A stretch of 41,388 nucleotides of DNA. It comes from Russula earlei (taxonomy: Eukaryota; Basidiomycota; Agaricomycetes; Russulales; Russulaceae). Location of the stretch: positions 1-41,388 of the forward strand of contig JAGFNK010000457.1 in assembly GCA_025769875.1 (NCBI GenBank). The letters are read 5' to 3'. Positions 28,727-40,680 of this stretch are shown in pieces. A program made the position numbers and the translations under genes. Below the pieces are notes generated by a model, which worked only from the letters and a program-made list of their open reading frames with translations, did not search any database and had not been told where the DNA came from. The number at the start of each line of letters is the position of its first letter. Position 1 is the first letter of the stretch.

Positions 28727-31700
28727 ATGCACCTCCCTCGATGCGCCGCCCACACTTATCACCGGGTTCACTACCCATCATTGCGCGAGCTTCATTCAAT
28801 GCACGCCTATCTACCCACATCTCGAGGCGTCCGTCAAATAGACGGCAACTCTACAAATGCAAAAGTTGACTCGAAATCACCGTCTCCAGAGCACTCGCCG
28901 TCCAGGACCAACGGAAAAAGGAACAAGTTGAGAGCAAAGGAAAGAAACTCACTCCGGAAGGAAGCCTCCTACAGACTGTCCTCACTGCTACAACGCCGTA
29001 GCAAGCAAGCCCGGTCGAAGCGTTCAGCTGAGGGAGTCGAGGGTGCGTTTTCTTATTTTTCATGGCCGTCTTCCCGAAATCGAGCTATTATAGATGAAGA
29101 ATTATCTTTTCTAGGCGCATCTACAAAGCGCGAAGGTAATCTCAATACTGGTGAGAAATTTGGCGTTTTCCTTTACCTTCTCCATAATGTGACTTTCCAT
29201 TCGCTATCAGAACAGTCAGCTTCCAATGGTGATAAGAGGAATGCGCGCCGTTCGCACAGCTCATCACCCTACTCACGTCGCGTAGACGGCGTAATCTCGC
29301 CACGTGCTAGCGATGCATTCTTCCTCCAAGGTAATGCACCCCTATCAGCCATCACCCTTACTCAACCTGCCTAGATGTTATTTCGCCATCTCCGCAGAGT
29401 CCCATTGCCACTTTGGCACATGGCCTGGAGCGCGTCCTTTTCAAGTAAGAATCCTGAGAACCGAGTCGATACCTAATCGTTCAGTTGAACCCCTCAGTCC
29501 AGGAGTTCAGTGGCTGAAAGATCCTAGATCGCAAGTGTATAGTTTCTCAACTTGGCTTGAAACAATTATCCCTGTGACGAATTTCGCGTTTGAGCGTCTC
29601 CCAACTTTCAGGCCTAGCTCGCGTGATGAGGTTCGCAACGCCTCATTCACAAGAGATGCCGTTAACACCGCCCTTCCAGGATCTATTCGCCGTAGCACAA
29701 CGCGAAGGTCGAAAATATGCTGGATCAACTTCATCTATGTCAGGTCTCCTTAGTCAAATATACTACCTTATATCCGGCGACAAACGCATAAATACATCAA
29801 ATCTTAGTAGCAATTTCGCAAAGCAGGTAAGAATATCCAAAATAGCGCCTCGCGCCTCCCGTGTCTCAGCAATCCTCCCTAGCCAAGAACATTCACACCA
29901 GCTCAAAGAAGTCCAGTATCTGTTGTATTGCACTATCGCGATGGTGTATACTCGGTGGACAGTGCAGGGGAAGCCGTCTCAGGCTCGTCAAGTAAAAATA
30001 TTTTGACTTGGATGGTACGTAAACCCTTTTTCTGTTCCTTCTTTTCTGATATATTGGAGTAGGGGACTTTACTAGAAAAATACCTTACACACCGTCCGGC
30101 AGACTTTTTACGACTAACCCGCTCCGCCGGAGATTCTGCTGTCGTGGCGCAAGAGCCTACGCGTGAGGCATATCGATATGCGAAGGTGGGGTTTCATTTT
30201 GATCTAGTTCTTGCTTTCGCGTTATATTCCTTTACAGTCAGACAAGTTCATTTTGCGCTCACAACTTGACTGTTTTGATCGTCGCCTCCCCGGAACTGGA
30301 GTGTTTGATCTCAAAACCCGCGCCGTCATGTCTATACGACATGATCTGCTTAATTTCGAAGAGAGCTCCGGCTATCAGATCTGCACTCTCCAAGGTCTTG
30401 TTGAGAGCTTTGAGAAAGAATATTACGACCTCATACGATCTGCGTTCCTCAAGTACAGGTAAGTCCTTATCAGAATGGGTGGGAGAGCCATATCGCCTCA
30501 TGAAACGCACAGTTTTCAAGCACGCATAGGTAATATGGATGGTGTCTTCGTTGCATACCACAACACAAAACGGATCTTCGGATTCCAATATATCCCATTA
30601 TCCGAGATGGACGCTCGGCTTTTCGGGGACTCCGCCGCTGGCGACGCCGTGTTTGAAAAGTGTCTGCGACTTCTTGAAGTAGTATTGGAAGAAGCTACAC
30701 GCGAACTTCCATGCCAGGTATGCTCACAACATAAGAGTCCTGACCATATCTAATGGTGCTACCTCCTAGTCGATTCGTCTCACTGCAGAAAAACGAGAGG
30801 GACAAGATACCCTGAAGGTGTTCCTCGAACCTGCGGCCAACAATGAAGAAATCCACGGATCGATGCCCGTCATCCAACTAGATGTGTCGATCAATAATTA
30901 CATCCTTAAGGAGGCTGCCAGTGGTCCGAATGCCGTGAACAGATCGAAGCATCCCTGTATGTTACCCCCTCGAATAGTCTCTAAGCCTTCTGTACTCATC
31001 AGTTGTGTATCGTAGGGACTATACTCTGGTCGGTGTCCAAGTCGGCCCGTGACCCTGATGTCATACGCGATAATCTCGCTGCCGCTCGTAGGCGCGCTTT
31101 TTTCCCATATTACCTCCCGAAAGGGGTAGGTATACGGGAGATGGAGAGAGTCTGGCATGAAATGCAGTTTAACCCAATCGCACCTGTTGACGTACCTTTT
31201 AAGGCCGAACTTTTCCGCACACCGCCGAAGAGTGTGCAAGTACTACGTCAACTCTCACGGAAGGGACGCGGTTACCTCGCACGGACTATACGCATGCAAA
31301 TGGGTAGACCCAAGCTCGTAATAGGCCTTCCTAATGATGCTCAGGAGGTTGCTCCGCTGGTGGCGTTAGCTCATGGGCTAGGTTTGGATCAGAGTGTTGT
31401 TAGAAGTCATGATGAGCGGCTCGATGACAGCACTGCCAATTTCTCCACTAAGTATAGTGGTCTTGAAGACGTACAAGAGCCAGTCAAGGTATCAAATGCG
31501 TTGATGGCAAACGCAGTTACCAAGAACCAAGAGACTTCCCAGAAAGTTACGACACCTTCCATCATCGACGCCAGCGAACGACGAACGCTGATCGCGGAGC
31601 AGGAGCAGGCCGCACGAAGTCAGGCCAACCCATTGGCGATCCCCTTTGCTGATGCCAGCAGTGGCGACGATTTCATCTCAGAGAGCACGTTATCCCATCT

Positions 31701-31947
31701 GGAGGAAATGCTGTCGGAGGATCAAGAGAGGATCGCGGAAAACGGGGACAGCTTCTCGGCAAGACGAAGCGATACGTTGCGCTCGAGGCACACCCATCCT
31801 CCTAGGGCTGCGGAGTACAGGAAATCGAGCCAATTGATAAAGGAACTGAAGAGGGATTTACAAAAAGCCCCCAGGATCAATAAACGGGGGCTGGCAACCC
31901 AAGAAGAACGTCCACATGCTGCGGAAGGGACGGAGAACGCCATTTAG
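28727..31947 (+). CDS. Pet127-like mitochondrial RNA-processing protein
   Basis: Homologue of yeast Pet127, a mitochondrial inner-membrane-associated protein needed for 5' processing and decay of mitochondrial RNAs. The N-terminus from 28727 is rich in Arg, His and Ser, compatible with a presequence. It is followed by a basic Lys/Arg/Ser region (about 28850-29040) and several small exons. The conserved core reads IATLAHGLERVLF (about 29390-29450), WLKDPRSQVYSF, FAFERL, SSRDE joined to DLFAVAQREGRKYAGSTSSMS (about 29690-29750) and GLLSQIYYLISG. Then come VFDLKTRAVMSIR (about 30300), EKEYYDLIRSAFLKY, GNMDGVFVAYHNTKRIFGFQY and IRMQMGRPKLVIGLP (about 31290). The tail after 31400 is charged and low in conservation. 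Stop at 31945-31947. The exon chain reads through without a break in the parts checked; the smallest 5' exons are less certain. Confidence 0.87.
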
Positions 31948-32922
31948 CTAGAGTCTCTAGGCTCTACTAGCACTCCACCATATGATTTCCCTATCACGGG
32001 CCCCAGCGCGAGCACAGTCGCTTCGACGGGACCAAATTCACTTGGTAACTGACTCATCGCCGAAAAAATATCTTTGCACTTCGATATTCATTCATTTATC
32101 TCACACCTCACTCACGTATCGTCCCCCCCCCCCCCATCCACACGCTTGGTGTTTAATACGGCCGTCACCAAAAGTAATGGTAATATACTGCGCGATGCCA
32201 CCTTGCGACGTTTGCACGGACCTGAACCGAACGCATGGCCCGTGGACGCCGAAACGTGCCCGGAAAATTTTGCGCGACGGGCCGGTCAATGTCCGCTGCC
32301 CGCTTCCCACTTCCTACCTCGGCATTTATTAAGAGACGGAGCTGGTCCGGCTGGATTCACCCACCGCAGTAAGCGTTGGCAGACCGTGGCGTACACAGCG
32401 CAACGGTTGCGTTGCATTGATTGGTGCGAACGCGCCTATCAGGACTGAGATCAATTTCCTTTGTCGGTTCAGTTCCTGGTGGATCATGGATACGGGGGGC
32501 CTCGGCTCTTCAGGGTCATCGTTTTCCTGACATTTCGGGGTCACACTAGTACTGGTACTGTACGGTTTTGCTTGGTTATCTAGAACCCCCCACTGGGTCC
32601 ATTCAGCGTCCGTTCGCGACCCACGTTCGATATCGGAAAATGTGTCAATCGATCTCTTGGCGTCCCGTTGCCTACTCAAGCAAGGTTTCGCCAAGACACA
32701 TATCGAAGCGCCGGAAAATTGTCTCCTAGACTAGGCTCTGAACTCTGAACCAACGTTGATGCGCGCTAATGATTATTTTGATTGATGCATTGATAAGCGT
32801 CGACATCCCTAACGTAGATGAAGAATAAAAGAAAAAAAGGAATAGAAAATCGCATGGCAATTGATCCACAAACCGAGCCTCGGAACCTACAGGGAAAAAC
32901 AAAAAACAAAACGCCCGCGTTC
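31948..32922. other. Intergenic region between convergent genes, no gene seen
   Basis: It lies between the 3' ends of the PET127-like (+) and UspA-domain (-) genes. It holds a run of about 12 C near 32126-32138. Open frames on either strand show no known domain and no convincing splice partners. 3' UTRs of both genes should lie here. Confidence 0.45.
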
Positions 32923-35069
32923 TTACGAGCTCATCAAACTGGAGCTTCTCGCAGGGCCGTACGCGGACCCCTCGACCTCTGTGACCGGTTCTCCCTCCTC
33001 GTCGACGCCCTCCCCGCGGCCTTCCTCCTGCACACGCATACGCTCACTCTCGCGATCCTCAGAACGCTCGATCTGGTCCCGCATGTGTGCAACCTCCTCA
33101 TCGACGCGTTGAGTGACACGCTCGACTCCAGCCGCCTCCGCAAGCGACACCCGAGCGCGATGCTTCGCAAGATGTGCAGATCGGCGCGGGGGACGCTTCA
33201 GGCGGCGGCGGGCCACCATCACCGGGACGGAGCATTTCTGTATTAGGTAGTGCGATGTCGAGCCAAGCAGGATGCTGAGTCGGAGCAGCACATATTGAGC
33301 ACCAGGCTGCGTGTGCAAATGACAAGGTAGATGACCGACCCTTTCAGATGACCAAGGCCACGGGAACCCACAATAAGCATCTCCGGTTCGACATGGTCGA
33401 CGATGTCTGCCGGGCGTAAATGCGGAGCCACTATGGGTACCTTGATTAGACTTACCAAGAACCATGTGCCTGGCGTTCTTCGCGTGCCAGGCCTGACAAG
33501 AAATCGTTACGTTCAACCTTGTCCGCTGAAGCAGGCTGGTCGCTTGACGGCACAAGATGTACGCCAGACCCTGACGCTGTGGGAAAGATACTTGTCAAAA
33601 CGGTCGTTATATGGAATTCGTGATGGCCACCGTACTTCTTGTTGAGAGCGCAGTTTGGTGGCTCGCTCCCCCGGGTTCGAGGAAGATGGATCGACTGCAT
33701 ATGTACTAGTCAGTTGCTGCGGTCAATGACATATTTAGAAGAGAAATTAATTTCCTCTGCTTTCGTTCTCGGAAATTGTGACAATCAACCTTCTCTCAAG
33801 ATCAGCCACATGGTACACGGCGCCTCGGACCAAAGTGACGTACATTTCATCACCATCCCTGAGGACGGTTCCTATTCCCCATTCGACGGCATAGCGACTC
33901 TCGTCGCTCAGATCACTCGCGATCACATATCTCCGGGAACGCCGGCCACTCTCTCTGAGAGCGCGCTCGGGGTCCCCCTGGGTGAGAGATATCGTGCACC
34001 TGTCGCGCTGGAAGGCAGGCCGCCCCGTCTGCAATGGAAGTGGGTCGGGACGTGTGGACTTTCGGCGGCGGGGATTCCGGGAACTTGTGTGGTTGAGGGT
34101 GGTGGGAAAGTAAGGTTCGGGTGGAACCACGACATTCACGCCTTCCCCTAGCGGATCGGCTATCTCGAGTGGGTCTGGCTCGGCAACGTCCGCAGCAACG
34201 AGGGAATTCGCCTCGGTATTAGCTTCGGTCACGGGGTCGAACTGGTCATCGACAGCCTGTTCTGATTCCGAGTCGCTCCCATTATCCCAGTCGGCATCGC
34301 CTTGAGATTCGTCGTCAGAGATGTATGAGCCACCGCGCCGGGTCGAGTCGGTGTCCGACTCAACGTCAGACTGGGCGAGCGCGCCAACATTGGGAGAGGG
34401 ATCACGCGTGCGAGGACGGCGGAAACGGAAGGGAGACATGCTTCGAGAGCGCAACGTAAACGTGGAGTCGTCCTGGCCCGCGCGGGAGGCGTTGGAAGAT
34501 GATCGAGCGCGATGGCCATTGTCCCCTTTGGTCATTTTTGAATGCGAACGACCGCGGCCGTCTTCCGCGGTGCTACGAGAGAGGGACAGAGAGGATAGGC
34601 CGCCCATCATCGAGCTGAAGGATTTTCGCCCGAAAGAGCCGGATATGCGAGATGCACCCGTCTCCGGAGTATGGCCGCCCTTGGTCGAATCAGGTCTCGA
34701 GGGCGTGCGTTCGAGGCCATTGGGGTCTGCCTGCTGCTTTGTTAGTATGCTTGAAGAAGACCATCTGGAAAAGAGGGGGGTCGAAGGTCGGGAAGAAGCG
34801 GGGGAGGAGGTGTCGGATACGGAGTTTGTGCGCGAAGCCGAAGTGTTCGGCGGTGCTGGTAGTTGCTGGAAGGCCGACGCGGACGAGGGAAGACTGGCGA
34901 CGGAAGAAGAGAGCGAATGACTGTTGTAGGACAGAAGCTCCACGCCCTCTTGAGGGGGGGCAAGGGGAGATGGGGTCTGGTCTTTGTCCCTGTCCTTTGA
35001 AGGGCCACCGCCGTAGACGGCCTTCTTCCAGCTGAGCCTTTTCGAGTTTGGTTGTCGACGTTCCACCAT
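32923..35069 (-). CDS. UspA-domain (universal stress protein-like) protein with long disordered N-terminus
   Basis: The start at 35069 reads MVERRQPNSKRLSW. The first ~380 residues are Ser/Pro/Arg/Asp-rich and look disordered, as in fungal UspA fusions. The UspA domain begins RYVIASDLSDESRYAVEWGIG (split here as RYVIASDLS, then DESRYAVEW) near 33920. It continues with LAYILCRQATSLLQR and LNVTISCQAWHAKNARHMVL (about 33555-33460), and then DIVDHVEPEMLIVGSRG (about 33395). The ATP-binding-type loop G-x-x-G-(9)-G-S/T is read across an intron: GSRGLGHLKG joined to ILLGSTSHYLIQ, then SVPVMVAR. A charged tail with a short coiled coil ends at 32923. The donor of the first intron (about 33760) is not obvious; no GT stands at the expected place. 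Ligand and role are unknown. Confidence 0.83.
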
Positions 35070-35413
35070 TCAAGAGGCGGTGGGGGGTAGGAGGAGGGAG
35101 GGAGGAAGGTGAGGCAAGGTAGCGTCGCTCACCTGAAGATTGATGGAATCCGGTGAAAGCTGTGAAAGGAATGAGTCCCTCTTGGCGGGGACTAATAGAG
35201 AAGTGTCGGCAGAACTCTGATTTATAGCAGCCGCAGGCATTAGTGATGCTTGCTCCGAGAGGCAAGTGAAGGCGCTTAACTTACTTCCCACATCTCTTAC
35301 AACGAGGTGAAATGAACCGCGTGTACGTGTCAGCAGAGCGGAAGGACGTTTTGATGGCCCATCACCAGCGTATATTCGTACGGAGACACTTCATTATTTT
35401 ATACAAAGTCTGA
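35070..35413. promoter_or_regulatory. Upstream region of the UspA gene and downstream region of the M3 peptidase
   Basis: 344 bp between two minus-strand genes. It should carry the UspA-gene promoter near 35070-35250 and the short 3' UTR of the peptidase. Purine-rich runs occur at 35085-35115. No other feature was seen. Confidence 0.45.
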
Positions 35414-38371
35414 CTATGAATTCCCAAAAATTTCCTGCATAAATGCCTCCGGATTTGGGTCGCGCCCAAGGAATTCCTGTCAACAACAACATCAGTCACC
35501 GTCAAAGGAAGGAATCACCTCTTCGTTACCTTGAGAGAATCCAGCTCATCCCGGCTACCGCCAGGTTCCAGGATATTCCTCCGGTAACGATCTCCTCGCG
35601 CGGGATCGAGAGGATCACCCTTGAAGACGGTCGAATACATGTCTGACGCAAATACTAACGAGTAGGTGTACCTGTTCGTCTGCTTTGAGCAAGAGGAAAC
35701 GCGCAGCGTCTCAAGACTCACCCGTAGTATCCGGCGTCGTATCCACCAACGATATGTCCGAACGAGCCCTGGCCCGCACTACGCTTACCACCTTTTACCA
35801 GCGAAACACGTTCACGCAGATCGTTCCACAGCGCCGTCACATCTTGTTTGTCTATGCGGATCGTCCGTTCCAACCTTCATGAAGGTGCTCGGGACCGGCT
35901 TACCTTTATTGGTATGCACCTCAAAGTCGAACCAAGCAAAGAAAAGCTGCCGCAAGTAGAAAAGGCCCACATGGACATAGCGGCTGTGAAGTTTCGCGAG
36001 TTAGTCCAGAAAGGAGCTCAAAGCACGACCGCGCCAGCACACCTCCGAACCAGTTTGTCTATCAGTTCAGCCGAAAGTGCCTCGTTTGTCTTATAATGGC
36101 TTGACATTTTCTTCAGAACCTTAGGCTCCCAGCACCTATCGAACCCAGATCGGGATGCGGCTGAATGCACGTGTCATGAGACGCACCAATTCTCAAGCAT
36201 CTGCGAAGGCGCTTCGACAAAGTCGCGTGCAACATGCGTCCCATGGAAGCGAGCGAACTGCGTACGGCTCAGCAAACCGTGAAAGACGTGACCCATTTCA
36301 TGGAAAAACGTGACAACGTCGTCATGACGCATCAATGCCGGACGATCCGGAGTAGGTTTGGCTAGGTTAGCGACCATCGCAGCCAAGGGATACGCGCGCT
36401 TGCCGTCTGAGCGTATATATCCAGGCAGCAAGGGCCAGACAGCCGCGTGGCCGTACTTGGATTCTGATGATGTCGTGACGCGTGAGGTCTAGCAACATGA
36501 ACGAGACAGCAAAAACACAAGACGACGTACCACGTGGGAAGAGATCAAGGTAGCAATAACCCACAAAACCGGATTCATCTTTAGCATCCGCAGCCCACAC
36601 CGCAAACATCTGCGCGTCTGGATGCCAAGTTTCTTTATCTTTAATCTCGTGGAATCGTACACCGAGCAAGTTCTGGTATATCTCCAGGATGGTCGGAACG
36701 ACCGCTGATACCGGGAAATACTCCTTTACGAGAGCGTCGTCGAGGGAGAGGGTCCTCTCTGTATATAGGCGGTCGTAATAACGATAATCCCATAGGTAGA
36801 ATTCGCCATCGAAAGGCTCTCCTTTAGTCTTGAGTTCATCAACTTTGAGTTTCAGGAGAGTTTCGCGCTCCTGCAGTCCTAACGGGCGCAGTTTCTGCTC
36901 GAGGTCAGTCAGAAACTGGGAGTATTGGTTAGCACCATCATTATGTGAAGGCATATTGGACAAGCCTTCTTGACGTTGTCACCACTCTTGACCATTTTGA
37001 TCTCCGTTCGGTGGTCAGCCCAGTTCTTATATCCTAGTAAGGTGGCAATATTCCGACGCAGTTCGAGCGCACGGTCAAGGAGGGGAGCATTCAATTCGAG
37101 ACGAGCCTCATAACTTTCATAGGCTCGGCGACGGGTCTCCGCACTTTCCGCATATTTGAACTGCATAATATCGTGAGGCAAGCGTGCCCAAGAAGCATCA
37201 ACTTGCATACCACTGGGAAGATATCCGGGGTCTTATGGGTCACATCGTATAGCTCTTTGCCATCCTCAGTGCGCTTCGCATATCCTGAGATCACATCCTT
37301 CGGAACCCCTTTGAGTTCTTCGAGGGTGAAGCTCACAGTCCCCTGGAAGTCATGAATGACGATGGCATTCGATATGAGATATCAGTCCGACTTACATTCT
37401 CCTCATTGAAGTTTTTCTGTAGCCTGTTGATGAGGTCGCCATCCAAGAGCTGATATATTGAATACACTGACGCTGAATTCCAGGCAGATTTGGGACAACT
37501 CCTTTTTCGACTCTGTGAGCTGTTCGCGATCTGCCTCGGGCAGGCCGAGTCCAGCACGCGTGCCCTCTTGAACCATCTTCTCAACCAGGCGCTGTTCCTC
37601 CTGATTAAGTTTCCTTCCGGAGGTCTCGATATTCTTCTGCGCCGCGACCTTAGCGCGGTAGACATCGATGCGCATTGAAGACTCTACGCCGAAATCGCTC
37701 ACGAGCTGCTCCGCCTCGTTCGAAGCATCGCGCAGTTCTTTCGATGGGGAGACATTCTGATAGAATGAGAGTGGCTCGGTGCTCGCATCAAATTCCGCTT
37801 CACTGTAGGCAAGCGCAAGCTAGGATCGCGCGGGAGGGGGGTTAGAGAGGAGCCCAAAAGTGGATACGAGTTTCTTACAAAGACCTATGTTTTGTTAGAA
37901 GGGAGGAAAACCGCGTGAAAAGGGCGTCACACTCACGGTCTCAAATTGACATTCTGAGGGGGGAAGCTTGGCTACTCGATCCCGGACCTCGCGATCCCTC
38001 TCGATAGCTTCCTTGGTCAACTTGAGGATATCCTCGGGTGTGTGCGTCCACGAGGGTGGGGGTTGTGGGGGCGTCAAGTTGGCCATGTTGGAGGAGGACA
38101 ACGAGGAAAGATCAAATATGGCAGAGAGCGCTGACGTTGTAGAGAAAAGGCGCGTGGCAGTTCTCCAGATGGGGACGGAAGGGGACGAATGGGCGACACG
38201 AGTGTAACGACCGAGTACGCCTTGTCTACTGGCAGCGATCGATCTGAAGGCAGATCGAACCTCCCAACGCGTTGCGAGACCCACTGCGATGAGACCACAA
38301 CCAACACTAAAAGCTGCTAGTCGTCGTCGAGGTTGTCGCGTGACCGCAAGCATGGCAACAACAACCAACAC
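35414..38371 (-). CDS. M3-family zinc oligopeptidase (thimet oligopeptidase / saccharolysin type)
   Basis: Metallopeptidase that cuts short peptides. An intact gene with many short introns. The zinc motif H-E-M-G-H lies near 36290-36305 in FFHEMGHVFHGL, followed by the conserved FSGTHV-like FHGTHVARDFVEAPSQMLENW. The C-terminal substrate loop reads HIVGGYDAGYYG joined to YTYSLVFASDMYSTVF, and the protein ends FMQEIFGNS (stop 35414-35416). N-terminal helices include PDIFPV joined across a 50-bp intron to FKYAESAETRRRAYESYE. Two in-frame starts exist: 38086 (MANLTPPQPPPSW) gives a cytosolic protein; 38371 adds about 95 residues, Arg-rich with ATRLFSTTSA, like a mitochondrial presequence. The longer start lies 262 bp from the divergent polo-box-like gene. 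The yeast relative Prd1 is known from cytosol and mitochondrial intermembrane space. Confidence 0.9.
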
Positions 38372-38633
38372 TCGGTTCGGCCCTGCAAAGGCCGCATCGC
38401 GCTCCCGTGATCACAACATTGGCACCCAACGCCGCCAACATCATCATCTACGAGTATCATCAAACTCCCCGACTTGAAAATCTTTTGGGCCTCATCTCTC
38501 GCCGGGTCAAGTTTTCCCGCTTTGTTCGTGCTTTCGTATCCTGTGCTGGCACACATAAACCTCCATTCTCGCTCGGCCAAACGACGTCTTGGTTCACAAT
38601 TCGAACCATAAACCATAGTTCTGTTCCTCTCAT

Positions 38634-40680
38634 ATGTCAGGGAAATTGGATAGCTTTTCTGCCAAACAAGCTCGTGGCGGGATCCAATCTGACTGTAAAC
38701 TCCCAGGAGCGAGAAGACTTCCTTTCGCCGATATCACCAACATGCTGGACGGCGGGCTGGGTCGGCATGATGAACCCTCGTCCCCGCCGCCGCAATCTCA
38801 CGCTCTGAGCGGGGTGGCCACGCAAAATGAGGGCGGCTTCAAACTGTCTGACTCTGTAGAGGCTCACAATGGTCTGACTCACTGTGTGGCTCCTGTTCGG
38901 AATTCACGGGCGATCCCGCCTTCCTCGCCTCGTTCTGCTCCTTTGCCTGGCTTGGTTCCTTGTCTCAATGGCCATTCAATTAGGCCAAAATCCATCCGGC
39001 GACAAGTCTCCTTAGGCTCGGGCGCCCTCACTCGACGTCCTTATGAACCTCATCCTCTTGGGGACCCCGCTAGCAACGACGTTTCACACTATGGTACCGC
39101 AAACGGTAAACATCCCTTGCCCTCATATCCTGGTACATCTACACGGGAACCTTTGTCGACGTCTCTTCTTCCCTCAATGACCCACAAGCTAGCCTGTGGT
39201 CAACTGGCAATTCTTCCTTCACGCTCTGTACTTGTTGACTTTCGCGAAGGAGAAAGAAGGAAGGGAAGGAAAGGCGATCAGGTAATGGTTGTAAGTCCAA
39301 ATGGCGATCAGGTAACTATGATCTCCGACATCAAGGAACTTTGCTCAGAGACATCAAGATTCATATTTTTAGTGCCCCTCACCTCAGCACCCCTTGTTGC
39401 CTTGCAGAACCTATCGTCACCCATTCGTTAAACGCGCTACCAGAGGACCAGTACAAACTATACGAACAAGCCAAGAAGGTGATTGAACACATCAAAAGGA
39501 ACATACCCAAGGTGCGCATCGTAGGTTCTATGAATGAGGTTGTATATAAGCGTGGTCGCGTATAATTCATCAGGTCGTCATGTACGAGGGAAACTTTGTA
39601 TGTACTCTCATGGCAAACGAACCTCGAGGCGACGTCGAGATTAGATCAAATCCACGATCAACAAGCGCATCTATGTCTGCAAGCACAACAGCCGCTATTA
39701 GAGTTCGGTTCTCACGCAAATTACGGACGATGCAGATATTCTCCAGTGAGCCAAGAGTATGCAAGAAGACGATGTTCTGCAACGCGCGTGGTGTACCTAC
39801 TGATGCGGGAGACTGGGCTTTGCTTACAAAGAACGAGAAAGAGTGTCTGGCAGCTCTCCTTGATTTCCTGCGCGTAGTGGAGGCTGTTGAAGGGCTACCC
39901 CGCGGCGCTTCGGAACTGTTGTGTGGAATATCCTCAGAACATCAAACGAAACCCCCGACCAAACGAGAACCCGGATGCTCCGTGCCAAGTGCGATTTCCC
40001 CCCGCGACGACGAGGAAAACGACGCCTGCCGTCCACGACTCGGCCTTTCCAAACCATCTGCCACGCCCGCAGTGCCATTGCCATCCGCGACAGCACCAGA
40101 GCCAGCCAGGCGATCGACCAAAGTCGCCATCAGTCCCCGACCGCGATTCCCCTCCGCCCTCCCACGCGCCGCCAGTCACGGAAGTGACACGTCCAGGAAG
40201 GCGAGCAGCAGCACCGCCGTGAGCGATGCACCCGCACCACCGCCACCATCGGGAGACCGGCCATCCTCGCATATCACCAGCGCAGAGAACGTAGCGTCCT
40301 TGCAGGATCTATCCGGTGGGGCGGCGCGCCTGCAGACCCGATTTATGCCCGGCGTCGGATGGTGCGTGCGCTCGGGCGGGGCGCGCTACCGCATCATGTT
40401 CACGGACGGCGCCGCGCTCGAGGTTGACGTGGATAAGGAACGGGTCGAGGTGGTCGAGTGTGACGGTTCCGTCGTCAGGTTTGTTTGGCCCTCTTCCTCC
40501 CCCCCCCCCCTTCCCCACCTTTTTTTCTCGTTCTCATCCCGACTCAAGACTGACAATGCGGGGGTCTTTTTTTTTTTTCGCAGATTTTCGGTGCGCGAGT
40601 GCAGCGCGAGTCGGAAGGTCGGTGATCGCATGAAGGTGTTCCGAGAGTTTCTCCCTTTGTTCGACGAATCAGGCTCTTGA
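38634..40680 (+). CDS. Polo-box-like (PLK4/Sak-like C-terminal) protein lacking a kinase domain
   Basis: Four exons: 38634-39311, 39359-39511, 39574-40478, 40584-40680; 610 aa, frame consistent throughout. The N-terminal ~180 residues are Ser/Pro-rich and disordered. Then comes a beta-rich module (LACGQLAILPSRSVLVDFREGER, read as LAILPSRSVLVDF and REGERRKGRKG, then SPNGDQ joined to IHIFSAPHLS) and LKLY-type helices (QYKLYEQAKKVIEHI). A second module is MYEGNFVCTLMAN with IRVRFSRKLRTMQIF. After a Pro/Ser linker comes a terminal module GWCVRSGGARYRIMFTDG, joined to FSVRECSASRK. The order resembles the two cryptic polo boxes plus PB3 of PLK4-type kinases. No kinase motifs (G-loop, HRD, DFG) occur upstream before the divergent M3 gene. 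Intron 3 is 105 nt, a multiple of three and free of stops, so retention would keep frame. Family assignment is an inference from pattern. Confidence 0.55.

Noticed and set aside
31982..32694. Overlapping open frames between the PET127-like and UspA genes
   Set aside because: They overlap on both strands, cross a C run and show no recognisable motif.
37150..37220. Apparent frameshift in the M3 peptidase after PDIFPV
   Set aside because: A 50-bp GT..AG intron joins PDIFPV directly to FKYAESAETRRR in frame.
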